This document shows, in pieces, positions 55,903 through 64,000 of a stretch of 64,000 nucleotides of DNA. Numbering within the stretch: position 1 is the stretch's first letter; the number at the start of each line of letters is the position of its first letter. The DNA lies in assembly GCA_016125335.1 (NCBI GenBank), contig WGLY01000006.1, positions 181,449 to 245,448 of the forward strand. Direction: 5' to 3'. Made by a program: the position numbers and the translations under genes. The DNA is from Frankiales bacterium (GTDB lineage Bacteria > Actinomycetota > Actinomycetes > S36-B12 > CAIYMF01). The notes under the pieces were generated by a model that saw nothing but the letters and a program-made list of their open reading frames with translations, did not search any database and had not been told where the DNA came from.

Positions 55903-56556
55903 TCAGCCGGCGCGCAGGCTGGCGGTGAAGGCGGTCACGACGTCCCAGGAGGCGGTCGAGAGCACCACGTAGGTGGCGCCGGAGTCCTTCGTCACCAGCG
56001 AGCGGTGCGTGCCGTCGGCGGAGACCATGCGGGTCCAGGTGCGGTCGCCGATCCGCACGGTGCCGTCCTCGCGTCCCTGCAGGGTCTGGTCGCTCACGAA
56101 CGAGAGCTGCTGGGTCGCCGACTGCTCGAGGCCCATGTAGAGCGAGTCGGGCGTGAGGTAGCCCAGGTGCACGATGTCCTGACCGTCGACCGCCGTGGAG
56201 ATGCGGGCGCTGGTGCACCGCCAGGTGGCGGGCTCACCGGTGGGTGCGAGCACGGGCCAGGGCTCGGTCTCGCGCGCGCCCGCCACGACCGGCGACGGGT
56301 CGACCGTGGCGATCGTGTCCGAACCGCGGTTCCACGGCAGCACGAGCAGCACGACGACACCGGACACGACGAGCATCGACAGGAACATGTCGCGCGCGGT
56401 CTGGCGCAGCCGCTTGCGGGCCCGCTCCTCGCGCTGGCGCGCGACCTCGGCGGGGTCGTCCCCGGCGGGCGTCGGCCCGGCGCCCACGGGGGCGCTGTCG
56501 CCCTCGGCCGAGGGCGGTGCGACGTCCGTCACGGACTCGTCCCGGTCGCTGCCCAC
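55903..56556 (-). CDS. DUF4245 membrane-anchored protein
   Basis: 217 aa. A disordered acidic N terminus (~55 aa), a basic helix (RQREERARKRLRQTARDMFLSMLVVSGVVVLLVLP) ending in a TM segment, then an external beta domain with the DUF4245 features ATWRCTSARISTAVDGQDIVHLGYLTPDSLYMGLEQS and DRTWTRMVSADGTHRSLVTKD, and TYVVLSTASWDVVTAFTASL. GTG start at 56556. It is often encoded beside glpX in actinobacteria, as here. Function unknown. Confidence 0.82.
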   Translation of the reverse strand: MGSDRDESVTDVAPPSAEGDSAPVGAGPTPAGDDPAEVARQREERARKRLRQTARDMFLSMLVVSGVVVLLVLPWNRGSDTIATVDPSPVVAGARETEPWPVLAPTGEPATWRCTSARISTAVDGQDIVHLGYLTPDSLYMGLEQSATQQLSFVSDQTLQGREDGTVRIGDRTWTRMVSADGTHRSLVTKDSGATYVVLSTASWDVVTAFTASLRAG

Positions 56557-56604
56557 CCGGCCATTGTGGTCGACGCGCCGGGCCGGCGCCGCAGGGGACC
56601 CCGC

Positions 56605-57018
56605 TCAGCCGCGACGTGCGGTGCGCCCGGTGGTCTCCACCAGCAGGTCGCCGGTGGTCACCGAGGCCACGACTAGCTCGCCCGGCTCCAGCCCCAGCGC
56701 GTCCGCCGCCGAGGCCGCCATCTGGGACACGAGCCGGAACGGGCCGGCCTGGATCTCCACCTCCGCCACCAGCCCGTCGCGGCGCACCGCCGTGACCAGC
56801 CCCGGCATCCGGTTCGTCGCGGAGGTGGTCACGCTGCCCTGCACCTGCGCCGGCGAGGCGAGCTCGCGCGCGAGCTCCGCGAGGTCGCGGCCCGCGACCG
56901 ACCACCGGCCGGCCGCGTCGCGCACGGCCGGCAGCCGCCCGGCGTCGATCCACCGGCGGACCGTGTCGTCGCTGACGCCGAGCAGCGCCGCGACCTCGGT
57001 CGCCCGGTAGTGGCTCAT
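56605..57018 (-). CDS. Helix-turn-helix plus TOBE (molybdopterin-binding-like) protein
   Basis: 137 aa. The N-terminal excisionase/MerR-like HTH is [35 protein letters not shown]. After a linker the C-terminal ~65 residues form a Mop/TOBE domain ([26 protein letters not shown] and [22 protein letters not shown]). Such proteins bind molybdate/tungstate or act as molybdate-responsive regulators. No modABC transporter is nearby. TACGGT (57026-57031) is 7 bases before the ATG. Confidence 0.83.
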   Translation of the reverse strand: MSHYRATEVAALLGVSDDTVRRWIDAGRLPAVRDAAGRWSVAGRDLAELARELASPAQVQGSVTTSATNRMPGLVTAVRRDGLVAEVEIQAGPFRLVSQMAASAADALGLEPGELVVASVTTGDLLVETTGRTARRG

Positions 57019-57145
57019 GGCCCGAACCGTAGCGGCCGGCGTCCGGCGATGGCGGGGGTGCGCCGCGCTGGTCGGCGTCGTCACCCGCGCGGTCGTTACA
57101 GTGCCGGTACGCCGCATCCGGTACGCCGACCTCCGAGGAGCACCC

Positions 57146-58162
57146 ATGACCACGACGGCCGACCGCACGCCGGAGGCGCCCGACCGCAACCTCGCGCTCG
57201 AGCTGGTCCGCGTGACCGAGGCGGCCGCGATGTCGGCGGCACGGTGGGTCGGCTTCGGTGACAAGAACGGCGCGGACGCCGCCGCGGTGAACGCCATGCG
57301 GGCGCTGGTGCAGTCGGTGTCGATGGACGGCGTGGTCGTGATCGGCGAGGGCGAGAAGGACGACGCCCCCATGCTGTTCAACGGCGAGGAGGTGGGCGAC
57401 GGCACGGGCGCCAGCGTCGACGTGGCGGTGGACCCGATCGACGGCACCACCCTGTGCGCCAAGGGGATGCCCAACGCGCTCTCGGTGCTCGCCGTGTCCG
57501 AGCGCGGCACGATGTACGACCCCTCCGCCGTGTTCTACATGGAGAAGCTGGTCACCGGGCCCGAGGCCGCCGACGTCGTCGACATCGAGGCGCCGATCGC
57601 CGACAACCTCGCCCGCATCGCGAAGGCGAAGTCCGAGCGCATCGAGGACCTCACCGTGATCCTGCTCGACCGCCCGCGCCACGACGGCCTCGTCGCGGAC
57701 ATCCGCCGCGCGGGTGCGCGGATCAAGTTCATCACCGACGGCGACGTCGCCGGCGCCGTGATGGCCGCGCGCGAGGGCACCGGCATCGACCTCCTCGTCG
57801 GCATCGGCGGCACCCCCGAGGGCGTCATCACCGCCTGCGCAGTGAAGTGCCTCGGCGGTGTGATCCAGGGCCGGCTGTGGCCGAAGGACGATGACGAGCG
57901 CCGGCGGGCGCTCGACGCGGGCCACGACCTCCAGCGCGTTCTGCTCACCGACGACCTGGTCACGGGCGACAACGTCTTCTTCGTCGCCACCGGCATCACC
58001 GACGGCGAGATGCTCCAGGGCGTGCGCTACCGCGGCGACTCGGTGACGACGCACTCGATCGTGATGCGCAGCAAGAGCGGCACCATCCGCGACGTGCACA
58101 GCGAGCACACCCTCACGAAGCTGCGCACCTACGCGTCGGTCGACTACGACGCCAGCCACTGA
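57146..58162 (+). CDS. glpX: Class II fructose-1,6-bisphosphatase
   Basis: 338 aa. Hydrolyses fructose-1,6-bisphosphate in gluconeogenesis; GlpX is the main FBPase of most actinobacteria. Diagnostic motifs: [37 protein letters not shown] (metal ligands), [30 protein letters not shown] and [12 protein letters not shown]. The ATG at 57146 follows GAGGAG by 5 bases and gives the standard N terminus; the in-frame upstream ATG at 57017 is not used by homologues. Convergent with the LiaF-like gene. Confidence 0.95.
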   Translation: MTTTADRTPEAPDRNLALELVRVTEAAAMSAARWVGFGDKNGADAAAVNAMRALVQSVSMDGVVVIGEGEKDDAPMLFNGEEVGDGTGASVDVAVDPIDGTTLCAKGMPNALSVLAVSERGTMYDPSAVFYMEKLVTGPEAADVVDIEAPIADNLARIAKAKSERIEDLTVILLDRPRHDGLVADIRRAGARIKFITDGDVAGAVMAAREGTGIDLLVGIGGTPEGVITACAVKCLGGVIQGRLWPKDDDERRRALDAGHDLQRVLLTDDLVTGDNVFFVATGITDGEMLQGVRYRGDSVTTHSIVMRSKSGTIRDVHSEHTLTKLRTYASVDYDASH

Positions 58163-58168
58163 CGGGCG

Positions 58169-58858
58169 TCAGGACTCCCCGCGACGCAGCGCGCGCCGTC
58201 CGCCGTCCTTGGGACGCTTGACGTCGATCCCCCCGAGCAGCACGAGGCCCGTGATCCGCAGCGTGGGCGCCCCCGGCGGCGGCGCCGTGCCGGGGCCGGA
58301 GTGACCGCCGAGGATCGCGACCGCGTCCACCTGGACGTCGACCCCCTCCGGCACGGTGATCTCGACGCTGCCCAGGACGCAGAACGCCGTGATGGTGGTG
58401 GTCTGCGAGGTGAGCACCGCGTCGGTGAGGTCGAGCTCCATGCCGCCCAGCACGCTCACCGCCGAGAGCGAGGACGGCACCACCCAGGCGCCCTTGCGCT
58501 CCACACCGGACAGGATCGCGACGGCGGCGCCCTGCGCCTGCCCCGCGCGCGACGGGTCGACCACCACCCCGGACGACGAGGGCACGGCGGGCGGCTGCGC
58601 GCCGGTGATCGCCACCGCCTGGCCGGCACCGGGCACCGAGAGCACTCCTGGTGGCACCGGGAGGTCGTGGAGCACGGGCAGAAGCTCCGCGTAGGTGGTG
58701 GCGCGGTAGACCTCGGCGAGGCGCTCCTCGTGCTCCACGGGTGAGAGCCGGCCCTCGGCGAACGCGTCGCGCAGCAGCCCGGCCACCCGCTCGCGGTCGG
58801 CGTCGGAGGCGCGCAGGCGCAGCGCGTCGGACAGCGGGTCGGGGACGGGCTCGGTCAC
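58169..58858 (-). CDS. DUF1707 protein with LiaF-like C-terminal domain
   Basis: 229 aa. The N-terminal DUF1707 domain (LRLRASDADRERVAGLLRDAFAEGRLSPVEHEERLAEVYRATTYAELLPVLHDLP) is a SHOCT-like helix pair. After a linker, a repetitive beta-helical region (VAILSGVERKGAWVVPSSLSAVSVLGGMELDLTDAV; CVLGSVEITVPEGVDV; VAILGGHSGPG; LVLLGGIDVKRP) resembles the cell-wall-stress LiaF-type domain. There is no TM helix, so it is likely cytosolic or membrane-associated via partners. TAGCCT (58865-58870) is 6 bases before the GTG. Confidence 0.8.
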   Translation of the reverse strand: MTEPVPDPLSDALRLRASDADRERVAGLLRDAFAEGRLSPVEHEERLAEVYRATTYAELLPVLHDLPVPPGVLSVPGAGQAVAITGAQPPAVPSSSGVVVDPSRAGQAQGAAVAILSGVERKGAWVVPSSLSAVSVLGGMELDLTDAVLTSQTTTITAFCVLGSVEITVPEGVDVQVDAVAILGGHSGPGTAPPPGAPTLRITGLVLLGGIDVKRPKDGGRRALRRGES

Positions 58859-58901
58859 GCGACGAGGCTATCCCGGTGGACGCTCCCGTTAGCGTGGCCC
58901 G

Positions 58902-59837
58902 GTGACATCGACGACGTCGGTCGCGACCCCGCCCGCGCTCTCCCTGCGCGGCGTCGTCAAGACGTTCGACGGGCTGCGGGCGGTGGACTCCCTCGACCTC
59001 GACCTGCCGGCGGGCACGTGCCTCGGCCTCCTCGGGCCCAACGGTGCCGGGAAGTCCACGACCATGCGCATGCTCACCGGCCAGGCGGTGCCGGACGAGG
59101 GCGAGATCCGCGTCCTCGGGTTCGAGATCCCCCGCCAGTCCAAGCAGGCCCGCGCCCGGATGGGCGTGGTGCCGCAGCGCGAGAACCTCGACGAGGACCT
59201 CACCGTCGCGCAGAACCTGGCCGTGTGGGCCACGCTGCTGCGCGTGCCGCGTCCCCGGCGGCGCGAGGCGGTGGACGCCGCACTGCACCGGGCGCAGCTC
59301 GTCGAGCGGGCCGGCAGCCGCGTCTCGACGCTGTCGGGCGGCATGCGGCGTCGGCTGCTCATCGCCCGGGCGCTCGTGCACGACCCGGCGCTGGTGCTGC
59401 TCGACGAGCCGACGGTGGGGCTCGACCCGCAGGTGCGCGGCGACATCTGGACCCTCATCGACGCGCTCCGCGCGTCCGGGGTGTCCGTGCTCATGTCGAC
59501 GCACTACATCGAGGAGGCCGAGCGGCTCTGCGACGACGTCGCCGTCATGTCGCACGGCTCCGTCGTCGCACGCGGCGCGCCGGCCACCCTCGTCTCCGGC
59601 CACGCCGGCGTCGAGGCGCTGGAGTACTACGGCCCACCGGAGCGCCTCGCCGCCGTGGAGGACGTCGTGCGCCCGCTGGGCTTCCCGACCCGGCGCACCG
59701 GCCCCGCCGTCTCGGTGCTGCGCGCCGAGGCGCTCCCGGCCCATGTCCTCGAGCGCCTCGGCGAGGGCGCGCGCCGGGCGGCGAACCTCGAGGACGTGTT
59801 CGTCCTCCTCACCGGCGAGCGACTGGAGGGCGCATGA
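58902..59837 (+). CDS. ABC-2 type exporter ATPase (NodI/DrrA family)
   Basis: 311 aa. Walker A GPNGAGKST, Q-loop VVPQRENLDEDLTVAQNL, signature TLSGGMRRRLLIARAL, Walker B LVLLDEPTVGLD and H-loop STHYIEEAERLCD. The NLDEDLTV segment and the C-terminal helix ending FVLLTGERL match the NodI group that pairs with NodJ permeases. GTG start with TAGCGT 6 bases upstream. The stop overlaps the permease ATG (ATGA). The exported substrate is unknown. Confidence 0.9.
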   Translation: MTSTTSVATPPALSLRGVVKTFDGLRAVDSLDLDLPAGTCLGLLGPNGAGKSTTMRMLTGQAVPDEGEIRVLGFEIPRQSKQARARMGVVPQRENLDEDLTVAQNLAVWATLLRVPRPRRREAVDAALHRAQLVERAGSRVSTLSGGMRRRLLIARALVHDPALVLLDEPTVGLDPQVRGDIWTLIDALRASGVSVLMSTHYIEEAERLCDDVAVMSHGSVVARGAPATLVSGHAGVEALEYYGPPERLAAVEDVVRPLGFPTRRTGPAVSVLRAEALPAHVLERLGEGARRAANLEDVFVLLTGERLEGA

Positions 59838-60652
59838 GCACCACCGTCAGCAGGGCCGCAGCCGGCGGCGCTCCGGGCCGCCCGTTGCGCGCCGTCGAGC
59901 CGGCCGCGTTCGCCGGCGTGTTCCTGCGCGAGACCACGCTGTTCCGCCGGGTCTGGCCGTCGAGCACCTTCGGCGCGATCGTCGAGCCCACCATCAACCT
60001 GCTCGCCTTCGGCTTCGGGCTCGGTGCCCTCGTCTCCACCGTGCAGGGCATCCCCTACATCCAGTTCATCGGCACCGGCACCGTGGCGACCGCGGTGCTG
60101 TTCTCGTCGGTGTTCGCCGGCATGTTCGACACCTACGTGAAGCGCGTCTACATGAAGACCTACGACGGGATCCTCGCGGCGCCCGTCGACGTGCCGGAGC
60201 TCTTCCTCGCCGAGGCGTGCTGGATCGCGGTGAAGGCAGGGGTGTTCGGCCTGGCGCCGCTCCTCGTCGCCATCGTGTTCGGGCTGCCGCCGTCGTGGGG
60301 GATGCTGGCGATCCCCTTCATCGGCTTCCTCACCGGGTTCGGCATCGCGCTGATGGGCATGTCGTTCTCCGGCGTCGTGCCGAGCATCGACTCGTTCAAC
60401 TACGTGCAGAGCGCGCTCGTCACCCCGATGTTCCTGCTCGCCGGCATCTTCTTCCCGCTCCAGGGGCTCCCGTCCTGGATCGCGACGCTCGCGCAGGTGA
60501 ACCCGCTCTACCACTGCGTGCAGCTGGTGCGCGACGCCGTGTTCGGCTGGCAGCCGGCCGACGACCTGTGGCACGTGCTCGCTCTGGTTGCGTTCGCCGC
60601 CGTGATGGCCCCGCTGGCCATCCGCGTCCTGCGCCGACGGCTCATCGACTGA
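59834..60652 (+). CDS. ABC-2 type exporter permease (NodJ family)
   Basis: 272 aa with six TM helices. FGAIVEPTINLLAFGFGLGALV, IQFIGTGTVATAVLFSSVFAGMFDTYVKRVYMKTYDGILAAPV and the C-terminal PLQGLPSWIATLAQVNPLYHCVQLVRDAVFG are typical NodJ/ABC2 features. Translationally coupled to the ATPase upstream (ATGA) and to the next gene (TGATG). Confidence 0.89.
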   Translation: MSTTVSRAAAGGAPGRPLRAVEPAAFAGVFLRETTLFRRVWPSSTFGAIVEPTINLLAFGFGLGALVSTVQGIPYIQFIGTGTVATAVLFSSVFAGMFDTYVKRVYMKTYDGILAAPVDVPELFLAEACWIAVKAGVFGLAPLLVAIVFGLPPSWGMLAIPFIGFLTGFGIALMGMSFSGVVPSIDSFNYVQSALVTPMFLLAGIFFPLQGLPSWIATLAQVNPLYHCVQLVRDAVFGWQPADDLWHVLALVAFAAVMAPLAIRVLRRRLID

Positions 60653-61482
60653 TGCCCGCAACCGTCCCGGGGCACGTGCTGCGGGAGTTCGGGATCGACG
60701 GCCCGCAGCACCCGCTCGACGGCGGCCAGGGCACCAGCGTGCGGGTGGGCGCCCACGTCCTGAAGCCGGGCTGCGTCGAGGAGCACGTGGCCTGGTACGC
60801 CGGGCTCGTCGCGCGGCACGCGGACCAGCGGGTGCGGCTCGCGGCGCCACGCCCCGCGCGCGACGGGCGGTGGACCGTCGACGGCTGGTCCGCCGTCCCG
60901 TGGCTGACCGGCGAGCCGCTGCCCGACGACGAGACCCGTGCGGACCGCTGGCTCGCGGTGCTCGCCGCCGGCCGCGCCCTGCACGACTCGTGGGCGCACG
61001 AGCCGCTCCCCGCCCACCTGCGGGCACGCCGCGACCGATGGTCGGCCGCCGACCGCGCCGCCTGGGCGGAGGACGAGCCGGCCCTCGGCGCCCGTTCGGC
61101 CCCGCTCGTCGACGCGCTGCTCTCCGCGACCCGCGACGAGCAGCTCCCCCGCCGCCTCGTGCACGGCGACCTCGCGGGCAACGTCCTGCTCGCACCGCAC
61201 CTGGCGCCCGCGGTCATCGACGTCTCGCCCTACTGTCGACCCGCCGCCTATGCGGATGCCGTCGTCGTGGTCGACGCCCTGCTGTGGTGGCAGGCCGACC
61301 CCGCGCTGCTGCGGCTCGCCCGCCCGGCCGACCTCGACCCGCGGTCGTGGCGCTCGCTCCTCGCGCGCGCCGCCGTGTTCCGCCTCGTGGCTTTCGACGA
61401 GCCGAGCCGCACGACCGGCGTCGACGAGGAGCTCGCCCGCTACGAGCGACTGGCCCGCAGGCTCGCCGCTGACCCGCGCTGA
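60652..61482 (+). CDS. Aminoglycoside phosphotransferase-fold protein (TIGR02569-like)
   Basis: 276 aa. The kinase-like motifs are RRLVHGDLAGNVLLAPHLAPAVIDVSPYCRP (Brenner-type HGD-x4-N and the metal Asp), with conserved WSAVPWLTGEPLPDDETRADRW before it and YADAVVVVDALLWWQ after it, the pattern of the TIGR02569 group in actinobacteria. It is fused in translation to the NodJ-type permease by a TGATG overlap, which hints at a shared process. Antibiotic resistance activity is not implied. Confidence 0.78.
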   Translation: MPATVPGHVLREFGIDGPQHPLDGGQGTSVRVGAHVLKPGCVEEHVAWYAGLVARHADQRVRLAAPRPARDGRWTVDGWSAVPWLTGEPLPDDETRADRWLAVLAAGRALHDSWAHEPLPAHLRARRDRWSAADRAAWAEDEPALGARSAPLVDALLSATRDEQLPRRLVHGDLAGNVLLAPHLAPAVIDVSPYCRPAAYADAVVVVDALLWWQADPALLRLARPADLDPRSWRSLLARAAVFRLVAFDEPSRTTGVDEELARYERLARRLAADPR

Positions 61483-61483
61483 C

Positions 61484-61894
61484 TCAGTCCGCGCGCGAGC
61501 CCTGCCACGCAGCCACCACCCGCTTCGGCGCGAGGTGGACCCAGGCGTCCGTGATCAGGTCCTCGAGGTCGGCGACGTCGATCTCGTCCAGCCGCACGAG
61601 CACGGCGGCGTACCCGTCGAAGTGCGGGACCGTGAACACCGCGTCCGGGTCCTCGGCCAGCCTGGCGTCCTTGCTGTCGAGGTCGGGCACGCGCACGCCG
61701 AGGACCGGACCGTCCGGCGCCACACCCCCGAGCTCCTCGAGCTCGCGCACGTCGCGAGGTCGCAACGGCCTCTCCCACACCAGGTTGCGCTTGCCCCGCA
61801 CGCGCCAGCCGCGCAGGCCGTCGTGGCCCGTGGGCGCCTCGTCCACCTCGGGAAGCCCGCGGGCGATCCGCTCCACGTCGTCCCATGTCGCCAT
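61484..61894 (-). CDS. MmcQ/YjbR family protein
   Basis: 136 aa, complete domain: TWDDVERIARGLPEVDEAPTGHDGLRGWRVRGKRNLVWERPL, then DAVFTVPHFDGYAAVLVRLDEID and LEDLITDAWVHLAPKRVVAAW. The CyaY-like fold is described as DNA-binding-like, with unknown role. TAGCGT (61901-61906) lies 6 bases before the ATG. Convergent with the APH-fold gene, one base apart. Confidence 0.86.
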   Translation of the reverse strand: MATWDDVERIARGLPEVDEAPTGHDGLRGWRVRGKRNLVWERPLRPRDVRELEELGGVAPDGPVLGVRVPDLDSKDARLAEDPDAVFTVPHFDGYAAVLVRLDEIDVADLEDLITDAWVHLAPKRVVAAWQGSRAD

Positions 61895-61998
61895 CCCCCG
61901 ACGCTAGGGCGTCGGCCCATCCCGCCGCGACCGGCACCGCGGTCCGCCCAGGGCGGAGTCGCCCGGCCACGCGGAGCCGCGGGACGTAGGCTCGCCGT

Positions 61999-63663
<1,665 letters not shown>

Positions 63664-64000
63664 CCCGACCGCAACACCAGGCCCTCCTCGCGCTCGCAGA
63701 GCGGAGTGGCTGGCTCGTCGAGAGCACGCCCGAAGGAAGCCGCACTCACAGCGGGGTCGGGTCGCCTGGCTCGCAGGGATCAAGCCTGACCGCCCGGAGA
63801 GACAGGCGACCCGACCCCGCGCCCCCGGGAACGTCGGCACGTGCACCCAGACGCAGCGACCAACGCAACAAGCTCGTAGGGATCACGCCCGACGGAACCG
63901 CACTCGCGAGCGGGGTCGGGTCGCCCGGCTCGCAGGGATCACGCCTGACCGCCCGGAGAGACGGGCGACCCGACCCCGCACCTGAGCGAGCGCCGGGAGA
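63664..64000. repeat. Tandem ~159-bp repeats, each with an 18-bp hairpin
   Basis: No gene. Two long stem-loops: 63751-63768 with 63803-63820, and 63910-63927 with 63962-63979. Both have 18-bp perfect stems and 34-nt loops and their starts are 159 bp apart. The loops are nearly identical (one difference in cagggatcaagcctgaccgc against cagggatcacgcctgaccgc). The preceding bases (ccgcactc..) are also repeated. The stems differ at one position by T-A against C-G, a compensated pair. The array may continue past the window. Confidence 0.8.

Noticed and set aside
60652..61482. Aminoglycoside resistance kinase
   Set aside because: It fits a chromosomal actinobacterial family coupled to an ABC exporter, and known resistance APH signatures beyond the fold are not seen.
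63664..64000. CRISPR array in the repeated 3' region
   Set aside because: The unit is ~159 bp with a long hairpin and loops are conserved, not variable spacers. No cas genes.

Overview
The window is very GC-rich, densely coded chromosomal DNA from an actinomycete. The evidence is mshB (mycothiol), actinobacterial DUF6113, DUF6542, DUF4245 and DUF6191 proteins, class II fructose bisphosphatase GlpX, many GTG starts and TANNNT -10 boxes. Gene content resembles Cellulomonas- or Kineosporia-like lineages, but genus cannot be fixed from sequence reading alone.

Layout. 1-9.4 kb: 5' part of citrate synthase, dapC, ferredoxin, a SirB1-type protein, a methyltransferase, an OmpR-type two-component pair, a VanW-domain protein and a flavin reductase. 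9.5-15 kb: a chemosensory operon in the order cheW, mcp, hybrid cheA, REC-GAF regulator, with no cheB, cheR or flagellar genes. 15-20.8 kb: DUF6113, an unusual FtsH-like AAA protease lacking a zinc ligand, mshB and an S9 peptidase. 20.9-27.1 kb: a five-gene dipeptide/oligopeptide ABC operon (C-A-B-D-F). 27.4-37.5 kb: typA, a NUDIX-AlaX editing fusion, pterin dehydratase, TrpB2, a large secreted subtilase facing a tiny I9-like protein, and an LppU-like membrane protein. 37.6-39.4 kb: two adjacent toxin-antitoxin type modules (Doc/RHH and HEPN/MNT). 39.5 kb: ychF.

40,799-49,449 is the most notable region: a compact integrated element of 8.65 kb. A large serine recombinase lies just inside the left end. 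The element sits in the 3' part of a TipA-like merR gene, flanked by a 9-bp core direct repeat. It brings its own diverged copy of the last ~35 merR codons, so the gene stays intact, and the displaced native tail is still readable at 40,696-40,798. Cargo: a 39-aa ORF, a degenerate HNH protein, a PrimPol-ATPase replication protein, Cys-rich small proteins, a lone prohead-protease-like protein and a HEPN-like protein. I see no conjugation, capsid or terminase gene, so it looks like a phage-satellite or minimal replicating integrative element.

50.2-64 kb: rmuC, DUF6542, ispH, xseA/xseB, a SMI1/KNR4 orphan, DUF4245, a MopI-like regulator, glpX, a LiaF-like protein, a NodI/NodJ-type ABC exporter with an APH-fold protein, an MmcQ protein and class I fumarase. 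The window ends in tandem hairpin repeats whose stems differ by a compensated base pair. At least twelve chromosomal genes and the element's integrase have a TANNNT box 6-8 bases before the start codon, indicating leaderless transcription.
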